From contig NZ_JAUQSW010000007.1 of the NCBI RefSeq assembly GCF_030581075.1, positions 124,001-188,000 on the forward strand: DNA of 64,000 nt, read 5' to 3'. The notes below the pieces were generated by a model that searched no databases, was not told the DNA's origin, and saw nothing but the letters and a program-made list of their open reading frames with translations. A program made the position numbers and the translations under genes. This document shows, one piece after another, positions 1-9,768 of this stretch. This stretch comes from Hymenobacter cheonanensis (GTDB lineage: Bacteria > Bacteroidota > Bacteroidia > Cytophagales > Hymenobacteraceae). The first letter of the stretch is position 1, and each line of letters begins with the position of its first letter.

Positions 1-560
1 CCGAAAAGGGCTTGCTGGTGCTCGATGGCCTGGCGCGGGGCCGCACCGGCCACGCCGCCCGCAACGAAGGCGAAAATGCCCTTTACAAAGCGCTGGACGA
101 TATTGCCTGGCTGCGCAGCTATCAGTTTCCGGCGGTGTCGCCGCTGCTTGGGCCAGTGAAAATGACCGTGACGCAGCTAAGCGCGGGCACCCAGCACAAC
201 GTGGTGCCCGACGAGTGCCGCTACGTGGTGGATGTGCGCCCCACCGAGTGCTATTCAAACGAGGAAATTCTGGCCACGGTGCGCGCCCACGTGCAGGCCG
301 AAATCACGCCGCGCTCCACGCATTTGCAATCGTCGGGTATTGCGCTAGGCCACCCGCTGGTGCGCAAAGCCGTGGCGATGGGCAAAAATACCTACGGCTC
401 GCCTACGCTCTCCGACCAGGCGCTCATGCGCTTCGATACCCTGAAAATGGGTCCCGGTGACAGCGCTCGCTCGCACGCGCCGGACGAGTATATTTTATTG
501 TCGGAAATTCGCGCTGGAATTGCGGATTATATTAAGCTGCTGACTGATTTTACCTTGTAG
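1..560 (+). CDS. M20 family metallo-deacetylase, ArgE/DapE type (5' truncated)
   Basis: This is the C-terminal part of an M20 zinc peptidase/deacetylase; the reading frame is open from base 3 and the real start lies outside the window. The visible part holds the dimerisation (lid) domain, beginning near GRTGHAARNEG, then NVVPDECRYVVDVRP, and the final catalytic segment with GDSARSHAPDE, whose histidine fits the last metal ligand of the family. In arginine synthesis such enzymes remove the acetyl (or, in Bacteroidota, succinyl) group from the ornithine precursor. argH starts 42 bases downstream on the same strand, which supports an arginine role over diaminopimelate synthesis. Substrate is inferred from context only. 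Family call is firm, exact gene name is not. Confidence 0.85.
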   Translation, partial: EKGLLVLDGLARGRTGHAARNEGENALYKALDDIAWLRSYQFPAVSPLLGPVKMTVTQLSAGTQHNVVPDECRYVVDVRPTECYSNEEILATVRAHVQAEITPRSTHLQSSGIALGHPLVRKAVAMGKNTYGSPTLSDQALMRFDTLKMGPGDSARSHAPDEYILLSEIRAGIADYIKLLTDFTL

Positions 561-584
561 AGCGGAGCGGTACGCTGCGTTCTA
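558..584. other. Short hairpin between M20 gene and argH
   Basis: TAGAGCGGAGCG and CGCTGCGTTCTA pair at 10 of 12 positions around a 3-base loop, starting on the M20 stop codon. There is no T-run, so it is more likely an intercistronic hairpin or repeat remnant than a terminator. Confidence 0.3.
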
Positions 585-602
585 CAAAGCCATTTAATAA
601 TT

Positions 603-1919
603 ATGAAAATCTGGGAAAAAGGTTTTTCCGTCGACGATAAAATTGAGCAATTTACCGTGGGGCAAGACCGGGAATTGGATATGTATCTGGCGCCTTTCGA
701 CATGCTGGCTTCCAAGGCACAGGCGAAGATGCTGGCTGGCATCGGCTTGATTTCCAGAGAGGAAGAGGAGCAGCTGCTAACTGGCTTGAACGAATTGCTG
801 GCGCAGGTCGAAAATGGCACGTTTCAGATTGAGGCAGAATTTGAGGACGTGCATTCCAAGATTGAATATTACCTGACGGAGAAATTTGGCGACGCGGGCA
901 AAAAAATTCATACGGCGCGCTCGCGCAACGACCAGGTGCTGACGGCCATTCAATTATTTATCAAGGATTACACCGAAAAGATTGGCGCGAAAGTTCTGGA
1001 GCTAGCCGAATTATTGGTGCAGCAAGGCGAAAAATATAAAAATGACCTGCTGCCCGGCTACACCCATTTTCAGGCCGCTATGCCGAGCAGCTTTGGGCTA
1101 TGGTTTGGGGCGTATGCCGAGCATCTGTTGCTGGATATGAGTTTGTTGGAAGCTGCGCACCACGTGGCCGACCACAACCCGTTAGGGTCGGGCGCGGGCT
1201 TTGGCAGCAGCTTTGGCATCGACCGCGAGCAGACGACGCGCGAGATGGGCTTTGGCAACCTGGCTATTAGCGCCGTGGGGGCGCAGATGCTGCGCGGCAA
1301 AACCGAGAAAACGCTGGCCTTTGCCATTGCGGGCGTGGCGGGTACGCTCAGCAAGCTGGCGTATGACCTGGTGCTGTATAACAGCCAGGATTTGGGCTTC
1401 GTGAAGCTGCCCAAGGAGTTTACAACCGGCTCCAGCATTATGCCGCACAAGAAAAACCCCGATGTATTTGAGTTGGTGCGGGCGCATTGCAACCGGCTGC
1501 AAGCCCTGCCCAATGATATTATGCTCACCATTAATAATCTGCCGAGCGGCTACCACCGTGATTTTCAGATTTTAAAGGAGCTATTATTCCGGCCGATGAC
1601 GCAGTTTGCCAATATTCTGGATATTCTGCTTTTTGCCGTGCCGGCGCTGGAAGTAGTGCCGGGCGTAATCGACCAGCCGAAATACGACGCCATTTTCTCG
1701 GTGGAGAATATCAACCAGCTCATTCAGAGCGGCGTGCCGTTCCGGGATGCCTACAAACAGGTGGGGCAGGCCGTGGATGCCGGCACGTATGTGCCGCATA
1801 AAGAGTTTGCTACCAGCCACTTGGGTAGCGTGCACCAGCCGGGGCTGGCGCAGCTTGGCGAGCGCTTGCAGCGGGTGCGCCAGCGGCTGCCCTGGGCAAA
1901 TGGCGTGGCGGCGGGCTAG
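603..1919 (+). CDS. argH: Argininosuccinate lyase
   Basis: Cytoplasmic enzyme of the last arginine step, splitting argininosuccinate into arginine and fumarate. At 438 residues it has the normal family length. Visible signatures of the fumarase/aspartase superfamily are HTARSRNDQ from residue 103 (substrate binding), GYTHFQAAMP with the catalytic-region His155, and the GSSIMPHKKNP signature loop from residue 276 that closes on the substrate. The ATG at 603 is the only sensible start and gives MKIWEKGFSVD, usual for Bacteroidota ArgH. It follows the M20 deacetylase by 42 bases and is probably cotranscribed. Codon use is richer in ATT/TTA than in the neighbouring pyruvate carboxylase gene, but the protein shows no sign of damage. 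Confidence 0.97.
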   Translation: MKIWEKGFSVDDKIEQFTVGQDRELDMYLAPFDMLASKAQAKMLAGIGLISREEEEQLLTGLNELLAQVENGTFQIEAEFEDVHSKIEYYLTEKFGDAGKKIHTARSRNDQVLTAIQLFIKDYTEKIGAKVLELAELLVQQGEKYKNDLLPGYTHFQAAMPSSFGLWFGAYAEHLLLDMSLLEAAHHVADHNPLGSGAGFGSSFGIDREQTTREMGFGNLAISAVGAQMLRGKTEKTLAFAIAGVAGTLSKLAYDLVLYNSQDLGFVKLPKEFTTGSSIMPHKKNPDVFELVRAHCNRLQALPNDIMLTINNLPSGYHRDFQILKELLFRPMTQFANILDILLFAVPALEVVPGVIDQPKYDAIFSVENINQLIQSGVPFRDAYKQVGQAVDAGTYVPHKEFATSHLGSVHQPGLAQLGERLQRVRQRLPWANGVAAG

Positions 1920-1992
1920 GGCAGAGGTAGGAAGGCTGCAACCCCCGGCGTAGCTTAGCCGCTACACTGCTGCTACCTCTACCGAAACCCGT

Positions 1993-4900
1993 ATGAAAAT
2001 CACGAAGCTGCTCGTCGCCAACCGCGGCGAAATAGCCATCCGCGTGTTCCGCGCGGCCTCCGAGCTGGGCATTCCCACGGTGGCCCTCTATACTTATGAG
2101 GACCGCAACTCGCTGCACCGCTTTAAGGCTGATGAGGCCTACCAGATTGGGCGCGACGACGAGCCGCTGCGCCCGTACCTTGATATTGAAGGCGTTATCC
2201 GGATTGCCAAGGACAACGGCGTGACTGCCATTCACCCCGGCTACGGCTTCCTGAGCGAAAATGCGACGCTAGCCCGGCGCTGCCGCGAAGAGGGCATCAT
2301 TTTCGTGGGCCCGCGCCCCGAGGTGATGGAGGCGCTCGGCGACAAGGTGGCGGCCAAGGAGGTGGCCCAGCAGTGCGGCGTGCCGCTCATCGAAAGCAGC
2401 GAGGCCGCCCTGACGGACATCGACGTGGCGCTGGCCGAGGCCCACCGCATCGGCTACCCCGTGATGCTGAAGGCGGCCAGCGGCGGTGGCGGGCGCGGTA
2501 TGCGCGTGATTCGGGACGATGAGCAGTTGCGCAAAGGCTTTTTTGAGGCCCGCAACGAGGCCCAGAATGCCTTTGGCGACGACACGGTGTTCCTCGAAAA
2601 ATTTGTGGAGCGGCCCAAGCACATTGAGGTGCAATTGGTGGGCGACCAGCACGGCCACCTCACGCACCTCTACGAGCGCGACTGCTCGGTGCAGCGCCGC
2701 TTCCAGAAGGTGGTGGAGGTGGCACCGGCTGTCGACCTCACCGAGTCGCTACGCCAGCGGCTGTACGAGTACTCGCTGAAAATCGGCAAGGCCGTGGGCT
2801 ACGACAACGTGGGCACGGTGGAGTTTTTGGTGAACCCCGAGCTGGACCGCATTTATTTTATTGAGGTAAACCCCCGCATTCAGGTCGAGCATACGGTGAC
2901 CGAGATGATAACGGGCGTCGATATTGTTAAAACGCAGCTGTTCATTGCCTCGGGCCTGCCGCTGGAGGCGCCCGAAATCGGGCTGGGGCCCGAGGTGGTG
3001 GTGCCGCGCATGGGCGTGGCTGTGCAGTGCCGCATCACCACCGAAGACGCCACCAACGATTTCAAGCCCGACTACGGCGTTATCGTGGCCTACCGCTCGG
3101 CGGGCGGCTTCGGCATTCGGCTCGACCAGGGCTCGGTGTACCAGGGCGCGGTGATTTCGCCGTTTTTTGATTCGCTGCTCGTGAAGGTGTCGGCCCACGC
3201 GCCGACCCTGGCGGGCGCGGCCCAGAAAATGCTGCGCACGCTGGATGAGTTTCGGGTGCGCGGGGTGAAGACGAACATGCAGTTTTTGCAGAATATCGTG
3301 CGCCACCCCGAGTTTCAGGCCGGCCACGCCACCGTCGATTTCATCAAGGACAACCCTGACCTGCTGCAATTTCGGACCCGGCTCGACCGCGCCACGCGCC
3401 TGCTGCGCTACCTCGGCGAGGTGGTGGTGAACGGCAACCCCGACGTGGCTGGCCGCGTGGACGAGCGCCGCCAGGCCCGCCGGGTGCCCCTGCCCGCCGC
3501 CGACCTCAGCCAGCCCCCGGCCGACGGCACCCGCCAGAAGCTGGCCGAGCTAGGCCCCGAAAAATTCAGCCAGTGGCTGCGCCAGGAGCCGCTCATTCAC
3601 TACACCGATACCACGCTGCGCGACGCCCACCAGAGCCTGCTGGCCACCCGCATGCGCACCATCGACATGCTGGCCGTAGCCAGCCGCTACGCCCGGCAGC
3701 ACCCCCAAACTTTCTCGCTCGAAATGTGGGGCGGCGCTACCTTCGACGTGGCGCTACGCTTTTTGCACGAGGACCCCTGGGCTCGGCTCACGCGGCTGCG
3801 CGAGGCCGTGCCCAATATTCTGTTTCAGATGCTCATCCGGGGAGCTAACGGTGTGGGCTACAAAGCCTATCCGGATAATCTTACCGAGCGTTTCGTGGCC
3901 GAGGCCGGGGCCAAGGGCATCGACGTGTTCCGCATTTTTGATTCCTTGAACTGGATGAAGGGCATGGATGCCTGCATCCAGTTTGTGCGCAAGCAAACCA
4001 CGGGGCTGGCCGAAGGTAGCATCTGCTATACCGGCGATATCCTGGACCCTAGCCGGCCCAAGTACAACCTCCAGTACTACCTGACCCTGGCCAGGCAGCT
4101 CGAAGACGCCGGCGCGCACATCCTCTGCATCAAGGACATGGCGGGTTTGCTGAAGCCCTATGCCGCCCAGGAATTGATTCCGGCCCTGCTCGACACCGTA
4201 AAGCTGCCCATTCACCTGCACACCCACGACACCAGCGGCCTGCAAGCCGCCACCTACCTCAAGGCCGTGGAGGCGGGCGTAAACGTGATTGACGTGGCGC
4301 TGGGCGGCCTCTCGGGCCTCACCTCGCAGCCCAACTTCAACTCGGCGGTAGAGATGCTGCGCCACTCGCCGCGCCACCGCGAGTTCGACCAGCACAGCCT
4401 CAACGAGTTCAGCGATTATTGGGAGGCCCTGCGCGAGCAGTATTACCCCTTCGAGAGCGGCCTGCTGGCCAGCACCGCCGAGGTCTACGAGCACGAGATT
4501 CCGGGCGGGCAGTACTCCAACCTGCGGCCCCAGGCGGCGGCACTAGGCCTGCTCGACAAGTTTGAGGAGGTGAAGCAGCGCTTTCACGACGCCAACCAGT
4601 TGCTAGGAGATATTCCGAAGGTTACGCCCTCCTCAAAAGTGGTTGGCGACCTGGCCTTGTTCATGGTTTCCAACAAGCTCACGCCCGAGGAGGTCATCAG
4701 CCGGGGGCCTAGCCTGAGCTTCCCGGAGTCGGTGCGCGAACTGCTGCGCGGCGACATCGGGCAGCCGCTCGGGGGCTGGCCCGCCGAAGTGCAGCAAGCC
4801 GTGCTGAAGGGCGAGCAGCCCTTCACCGACCGGCCCAACGACCACCTCACACCCATCGACTTTGAGAAAGAATGGGCCGAGTTTGAAAAAGAACACCCCT

Positions 4901-5436
4901 ACGCGCAGTTTACCGACCTGCTCTCCAGCCTGCTGTACCCCAAGGTATTTGCCGATTACTGGCAGTTCCGGAAGGAGCACGGCGACGTGAGCCGCATCCA
5001 GACGCCGGTATTCTTCTTCGGCCTGAAGGAAGGGGAGGAGACGACCATCGAGATTGCGCGCGGCAAGTCGATTATCATCCGCCTGCAATCCATCGGCCCG
5101 GTGAATGAGGAAGGTATGCGCACCGTGTTCTTCACCCTCAACGGCCAGACCCGCAACCTCGAAGTGCGCGACGAGCACGTGGAGGTCAAAACCGTGCACA
5201 ACGCCAAAGCCGACCGCGCCAACCCCAAGCAGATTGCCGCCCCGCTGCAAGGCCTGCTCAGCAAGGTGCTGGTGGAGGCCGGCCAGCAGGTAGCCAAAAA
5301 CACGCCGCTCTTCGTGATTGAAGCCATGAAGATGGAAACCACCATCACCGCCCCCGACGACCTGACGGTGGGCACCCTGGCCCTGGGCGAAGGCACCCGC
5401 GTGCAGGCCGACGACCTAGTGCTGACGATGGCCTAG
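1993..5436 (+). CDS. pyc: Pyruvate carboxylase (single-chain, biotin dependent)
   Basis: Carboxylates pyruvate to oxaloacetate with ATP and bicarbonate, refilling the TCA cycle. The 1147-residue chain carries all domains in the usual order: biotin carboxylase (about 1-450) with the glycine-rich ATP loop KAASGGGGRGMR from Lys160, RDCSVQRR and EVNPRIQVEHTVTE; carboxyltransferase (about 530-800) with DTTLRDAHQS from Asp539, CIKDMAGL and the metal-binding LHTHDTSG; the linking tetramerisation region; and a C-terminal biotin carrier domain with EAMKMET, biotinylated at Lys1113. The full-length single chain separates it from two-subunit pyruvate or oxaloacetate enzymes. It starts 73 bases after argH on the same strand; a shared transcript is possible. 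Confidence 0.97.
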   Translation: MKITKLLVANRGEIAIRVFRAASELGIPTVALYTYEDRNSLHRFKADEAYQIGRDDEPLRPYLDIEGVIRIAKDNGVTAIHPGYGFLSENATLARRCREEGIIFVGPRPEVMEALGDKVAAKEVAQQCGVPLIESSEAALTDIDVALAEAHRIGYPVMLKAASGGGGRGMRVIRDDEQLRKGFFEARNEAQNAFGDDTVFLEKFVERPKHIEVQLVGDQHGHLTHLYERDCSVQRRFQKVVEVAPAVDLTESLRQRLYEYSLKIGKAVGYDNVGTVEFLVNPELDRIYFIEVNPRIQVEHTVTEMITGVDIVKTQLFIASGLPLEAPEIGLGPEVVVPRMGVAVQCRITTEDATNDFKPDYGVIVAYRSAGGFGIRLDQGSVYQGAVISPFFDSLLVKVSAHAPTLAGAAQKMLRTLDEFRVRGVKTNMQFLQNIVRHPEFQAGHATVDFIKDNPDLLQFRTRLDRATRLLRYLGEVVVNGNPDVAGRVDERRQARRVPLPAADLSQPPADGTRQKLAELGPEKFSQWLRQEPLIHYTDTTLRDAHQSLLATRMRTIDMLAVASRYARQHPQTFSLEMWGGATFDVALRFLHEDPWARLTRLREAVPNILFQMLIRGANGVGYKAYPDNLTERFVAEAGAKGIDVFRIFDSLNWMKGMDACIQFVRKQTTGLAEGSICYTGDILDPSRPKYNLQYYLTLARQLEDAGAHILCIKDMAGLLKPYAAQELIPALLDTVKLPIHLHTHDTSGLQAATYLKAVEAGVNVIDVALGGLSGLTSQPNFNSAVEMLRHSPRHREFDQHSLNEFSDYWEALREQYYPFESGLLASTAEVYEHEIPGGQYSNLRPQAAALGLLDKFEEVKQRFHDANQLLGDIPKVTPSSKVVGDLALFMVSNKLTPEEVISRGPSLSFPESVRELLRGDIGQPLGGWPAEVQQAVLKGEQPFTDRPNDHLTPIDFEKEWAEFEKEHPYAQFTDLLSSLLYPKVFADYWQFRKEHGDVSRIQTPVFFFGLKEGEETTIEIARGKSIIIRLQSIGPVNEEGMRTVFFTLNGQTRNLEVRDEHVEVKTVHNAKADRANPKQIAAPLQGLLSKVLVEAGQQVAKNTPLFVIEAMKMETTITAPDDLTVGTLALGEGTRVQADDLVLTMA

Positions 5437-5444
5437 CGCGGGCG

Positions 5445-5873
5445 CTAGGCCAGCTCATCAGCCAGCAGTACTTCGGGCGGCAGCTGCCGCCCGAAGTGCT
5501 GCTGCAGCATGGCGTTTATTTTTTCCTTGGTGAGGGGCTTCACGAGGTAATCGGCCACGGGCAGGCTGGCCAGGCGGGCCCGGTCGCGGGCGTGCACCGT
5601 GGTAGTGAGCACAATAACGACGGGCAGCGGGGCCGGCGGCCGGTGGTAGGCTTCCAGAAACTCGATGCCGTCCATCACGGGCATGTGCACATCGAGCAGC
5701 ACTAGGGCGGGGGGCGGCGCGTCGCCGGCTTCGGCCAGCAGGGCGAGCGCCTCGGCGCCGTTCTCGGCCACCACGCAATACTCCGTTACGCCGAGACTAA
5801 TGAGGAGCTGCTCGTGCAGAAAATTAGTAGTAGGGTCATCATCGACCAACAGCACGCCGGACAGTTTTTGCAT
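5445..5873 (-). CDS. Single-domain response regulator (CheY-like receiver)
   Basis: A stand-alone receiver of 142 residues with no output domain. The acidic pocket LLVDDD lies at residues 8-13, the phospho-acceptor is Asp61 in LLDVHMPVMDG, the switch Thr is in VIVLTTT, and the conserved Lys is Lys112 in LVKPL. I take the ATG at 5873, giving MQKLSGVLLVDDD; an in-frame GTG at 5903 would add ten unusual residues. It follows the multi-PAS histidine kinase by about 30 bases on the same strand, so the two very probably form a phosphorelay pair. Lacking a DNA-binding domain, it must act through protein contacts or as a phosphate shuttle. Its 3' end faces pyc with an 8-base gap. Confidence 0.92.
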   Translation of the reverse strand: MQKLSGVLLVDDDPTTNFLHEQLLISLGVTEYCVVAENGAEALALLAEAGDAPPPALVLLDVHMPVMDGIEFLEAYHRPPAPLPVVIVLTTTVHARDRARLASLPVADYLVKPLTKEKINAMLQQHFGRQLPPEVLLADELA

Positions 5874-5904
5874 TGTCAGGAAGAATAGACTGCATATATA
5901 CACC

Positions 5905-8900
5905 CTAGCCTGGCAATATCACTAAAAAAGTAGACCCCTCGCCCAACTGGCTGCGCACGGTGAGCGTGCCCCCGGCGTTCTCCACTATGCGCTTCACCAT
6001 GTAGAGGCCCACGCCCGAGCCGCCCACGTGGGCGTGCAGCCGCCGAAACAGCTCAAACAACCGGGCCTGCTGCTGTTCGCTCAGGCCCAGGCCGTTATCC
6101 TGCACGGCCAGCACCGTGCGGCCGGCCTCGCGGTAGCAGCGCAGCAGCACTTGGGGCGGGCGCCGGGGGTGGCGGTACTTAAACCCATTGCTGAGCAGGT
6201 TGTACACCACCGAGCGCAGGTGCTGCGGCGCCAGCGGCACGCTAGGGCAGTCGGCAAGGTCGAGGGTGAGCTGGCCGCCCGCTTCTTCGAGCTGGGGCCC
6301 TAGGTCGAGGCGCACGGCCTCTACCACGGCCGCCAGGTCGGCGGCTTCGGGGGGCAGGGAGTAGGTTTGCTGCAGCTGGGCCAGGTCGGTAAGCTGGGCA
6401 ATGGTGAGCTGAAAGCGCTCGATGGCCCCCTGCATCATGCCCAGCACCCGGGGCACCAGGCCAGCCTGCCGGGCCTCGGCGGGCAGCTGCTGGCGCAGCA
6501 GCAGCAGTAGGCTCTCAATGTTGGCGATGGGGGCCTTGAGGTCGTGCGAGGCCGCGTAGATAAAATTATCGAGGTCGATGTTGGTACGCGTGAGCTGCTG
6601 GTTGATGGCGAGCAGGTCTTCATTGGCCTGGGCCAGCTGCTGGCGGCCCACCACCCGCGCGCTGACATCGGTAACGACCACCACCACGGCCGCCACCTGG
6701 CCCTGGGCATCGGGCAGCGGCTGGCACACCAGGTGGAAGTAAACCGTTTCGGGCTGACCCGGGCGCCCAAGCTGCACCGCCCGCTCGTGGGCAATAAAGG
6801 ACTGGCCGGTGCGCCGCACCCTGGCCAGCTCGTCGAGAAAGGCCGGGGTGGCCAGCTCGGGCAGGGCTTCGGGCAGCGGCCGGCCCAGCAAGTGCGCCTG
6901 GGTGCAGTGCAGCAGCGTGCACAGGGCCGGGCTAACCACCTCAACCAGGTAGCTAGGGCCCGCCAGCACGGCCACGGCCACGGGCGCCTGCTCAAACAGC
7001 TGCTGTAGCTGGTGCAGCCCGGCATCGCGCTGCTGGCGGGCGCGCACCTGCTCGCTCACCTCAAAGGCAAACACCGACACGCCTGCCGGCTGGCCGGCTT
7101 CCAGGTAGCGCTGGCAGGTGAGGTCGAGATACCGCTGGCGGCCCGGCTCGCCGGCGGGCGGCGCAAGGGGCAGGGGCGCTTCGCCGGCGAAGTAGGCCTC
7201 GCCGGTATGCAGCACGCCGGCCAGCCGGCGCACGAAGCCGGGCGAGATAAGCTCGGGCAGGGCTTCGGCCAGGGCCAGGCCTAGCAGCGGGCGGCCCGGA
7301 AACAGTTGCTCGAAGGCGGGATTGACGTAGTCGATTCGAAACCCGGGGCCGCGCAGCAGGGCAACTAGGGCGGGCGTTTGGGCAAAAACCTGGTAGAAGA
7401 CCTCGCGCTCCTGGGCCTGACGCTGGGCGGCGGCCTGCACCTCGGCCTGCAGCGACAGGGTGCGCTGCTGGGCCAGCACGTGCTCGGTTACTTCCACGAT
7501 AAACGCCAGAATGCCTTGCGTTTGGCCCTGGGCATCCTTCAGCGGCTGGTACAGAAAATCAACGTAAATCAGGGCGGGCTCGTCGGCGCCGGCCTGCTGC
7601 ATCCGGGCCGGCTGGCGCAGGCCCTGGTGGGGCTGCGAGGTGGCGTACACCTGGTCCAGAGTTTCTACAAACCCCTGCTCAACCAGCTCGGGCAGGGCCT
7701 CGGCCACCGGGCGGCCTAGCTGGGCGCGGTTGTTGGCAATGGCCTGGTAGGTTTCGTTGAAAAACACGAAGCGGTGCTCGGGGCCGGCCAGCGTGGCCAC
7801 GGCCGCCGGCAGCTGCCCCAGTATCTGGCGCAGCAGGCTCTGCTGCTCGCACAGCTGGCCGCGCTGCTGCTTGGCTTCGTGCAGGGCGGCCTGTAGCTGC
7901 CGGGTGCGCTCGGCCACGCGGGCCTCCAGCTGCTCATTAAGCTGCTGCACCTGCTGGCGGGCCAGCACCTGCTCGGTTACCTCTACGGCTACCGTGAGCA
8001 CGCCCGTAGTGCCGGAGAGCTTGTTGGGCAGGGGCTGATACACAAAATTGAAGTAGCCCAGGCCCGGCTGGCCATTGCGCTGCACCGGCACGGGCATTTC
8101 GCGGCCCACAAAGGGCACCTGCGTGCGCATGGTTTCGCGCAGCAGCTGCTCAAAGCCCTGGCCTTGCAGCAGGGGCAGGGCTTCGAGTAGCGGCTGGCCT
8201 AGCAGCTCGGGCTCGGTACCGCTCCACACTTCGTAGGCCGCCGGGTTCAGCAGCGTAAGCCGCAAATCGGGCCCTTCTAAGTAGCTGATGGCCACCGGCG
8301 CGTGTTCGATGATAGTGTGCAGCTGCTGGGTGCGCTCGGCCACGCGGGCCTCCAGCTGCTCATTAAGCTGCTGCACCTGCTGGCGGGCCAGCACCTGCTC
8401 GGTTACCTCGTAGGCAAAGGCCAGTACGCCATCTATGCGGCCCTGCTCATCGTAGCGGGCCTGGTACACGCAGTTGAAATAAACCGCCTGGGCCGGCCCG
8501 CCGCCGGGCGGGCCAATGGCCAGCTCCACTTCGTGGCCTTCGTGGGTGAGGCCGGTTTCGTACACTTCGCGCAGCAGGGCCGGAATATTTTGGGCCAGCA
8601 GCTCGGGCACGGCCTGCACCGGCTGGCCTAGCAGCTGCCGGCCCAAAAAATACTGCTGGTACACGGGGTTCACCAGCTCATACACAAGCTCGGGCCCGTC
8701 GAGCACGCAAATGGCCACGGGCGCCTGCTGAAAAAAACGCGCCAGGCGCTCGCGCTGCTGCTCGGCTTCGGCGTGGGCCTGCTGCGCCGCCCAGGTGCCG
8801 GCGGCCACGCGGGCTTCCAGCTTCTCGTTGAGCTGCTTTAGTTGGTGCTGGGTGCTGGCCAGGGTGGCATTGTTGGCGCGCAGCTCCTCATTGGCCGCCG

Positions 8901-9768
8901 CCAGGGCCTGGTTGAGCTGCTGCACCTGCTGGCGGGCCAGCACCTGCTCGGTTACCTCGTAGGCAAACACCGAAAGGCGCTCGGCGTGCCCGTTTTCGAG
9001 GTGGGCCTGGTACATAAAATTGAAGTAGCGCGGGTGGTCTGGCGGGCTCCCCGGCTGGGGGCTGGCCAGGGGCAGCTCGGCTTCGAGCCAGGTTTCGCCG
9101 GTTTCGTACACGCGGTCGAGCAGCGCAATAAAGCCCTGGTTTAGCGCCTCGGGCAGCACCTCGGCGGCGGGGCGGCCTTCCAGCGCCCGGTGGGCAAACA
9201 GCCGCGCAAACGCCGGGTTCACGTATTCAAACTGGTATTCGGGCCCGCGCAGCAGGCAAATGGGCGTGGGCGTTTGGGCCAGCACCCGGTGCAGCACGTC
9301 GCGCTCCTGGGTTAGCTGCTGGGCGGCCAGCCGGGTGCGGGCCAGGGCACTGTAGCTGGCGGCCAGCCGGCTGGCCGCCGTTTGGGCCGGCAGCTGGCTG
9401 AGCGGGGGCAGGGTGGCCGTCAGGCTCACGGCCAGCTCGGTGCCGTGGCGCCGCGCCCGCGCCCGCCAGCCGCTCGGGTAGCTGAGGTCGCAGGCGCCCG
9501 TGGTATCGGCCAGAAAGGTGTCGCGGTAAAAAGCAAAGTCGGCCTCGGCCTGCGGGTGCAGCGTGCGAAACGTAGCGGGGGGCACCTCCGGCAGCCGCAG
9601 CAGGCGCTGGGCGGTCGGGTTGAGCCGCAGGTAGGCCAGGTCAACAATTTCGGCCGGGGCGCCGGGCGCATACACGGGCCGAAAGTGCAGAATGCCAATC
9701 TCCGCGTCATCCAACAGGTCGGCCGGTACGGCGAGCGCAACAGGCGGCGAGGCTACGGGAGTGGGCAT
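5905..9768 (-). CDS. Multi-PAS sensor histidine kinase, soluble
   Basis: A 1287-residue kinase with a divergent N-terminal PAS-like module (about 15-125), six clearer PAS modules starting near residues 156, 343, 483, 646, 788 and 919, then HisKA (about 1066-1130) with the phospho-accepting His1075 in ASHDLKAP, and a HATPase_c domain with an N box (NLLSNGFKYRH), DNGLGLS and SGVGLYMVKRIVE. The modules share the phrases APVA, YVNPAF and EVTEQVLARQQVQQLN and are joined by predicted coiled-coil linkers. No signal peptide or membrane helix is visible, so the signal should be cytoplasmic, but no ligand can be named. The response regulator gene follows directly. Two 82-base stretches (7902-7983 and 8328-8409) are identical, showing recent module duplication or conversion. 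Confidence 0.95.
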   Translation of the reverse strand: MPTPVASPPVALAVPADLLDDAEIGILHFRPVYAPGAPAEIVDLAYLRLNPTAQRLLRLPEVPPATFRTLHPQAEADFAFYRDTFLADTTGACDLSYPSGWRARARRHGTELAVSLTATLPPLSQLPAQTAASRLAASYSALARTRLAAQQLTQERDVLHRVLAQTPTPICLLRGPEYQFEYVNPAFARLFAHRALEGRPAAEVLPEALNQGFIALLDRVYETGETWLEAELPLASPQPGSPPDHPRYFNFMYQAHLENGHAERLSVFAYEVTEQVLARQQVQQLNQALAAANEELRANNATLASTQHQLKQLNEKLEARVAAGTWAAQQAHAEAEQQRERLARFFQQAPVAICVLDGPELVYELVNPVYQQYFLGRQLLGQPVQAVPELLAQNIPALLREVYETGLTHEGHEVELAIGPPGGGPAQAVYFNCVYQARYDEQGRIDGVLAFAYEVTEQVLARQQVQQLNEQLEARVAERTQQLHTIIEHAPVAISYLEGPDLRLTLLNPAAYEVWSGTEPELLGQPLLEALPLLQGQGFEQLLRETMRTQVPFVGREMPVPVQRNGQPGLGYFNFVYQPLPNKLSGTTGVLTVAVEVTEQVLARQQVQQLNEQLEARVAERTRQLQAALHEAKQQRGQLCEQQSLLRQILGQLPAAVATLAGPEHRFVFFNETYQAIANNRAQLGRPVAEALPELVEQGFVETLDQVYATSQPHQGLRQPARMQQAGADEPALIYVDFLYQPLKDAQGQTQGILAFIVEVTEHVLAQQRTLSLQAEVQAAAQRQAQEREVFYQVFAQTPALVALLRGPGFRIDYVNPAFEQLFPGRPLLGLALAEALPELISPGFVRRLAGVLHTGEAYFAGEAPLPLAPPAGEPGRQRYLDLTCQRYLEAGQPAGVSVFAFEVSEQVRARQQRDAGLHQLQQLFEQAPVAVAVLAGPSYLVEVVSPALCTLLHCTQAHLLGRPLPEALPELATPAFLDELARVRRTGQSFIAHERAVQLGRPGQPETVYFHLVCQPLPDAQGQVAAVVVVVTDVSARVVGRQQLAQANEDLLAINQQLTRTNIDLDNFIYAASHDLKAPIANIESLLLLLRQQLPAEARQAGLVPRVLGMMQGAIERFQLTIAQLTDLAQLQQTYSLPPEAADLAAVVEAVRLDLGPQLEEAGGQLTLDLADCPSVPLAPQHLRSVVYNLLSNGFKYRHPRRPPQVLLRCYREAGRTVLAVQDNGLGLSEQQQARLFELFRRLHAHVGGSGVGLYMVKRIVENAGGTLTVRSQLGEGSTFLVILPG

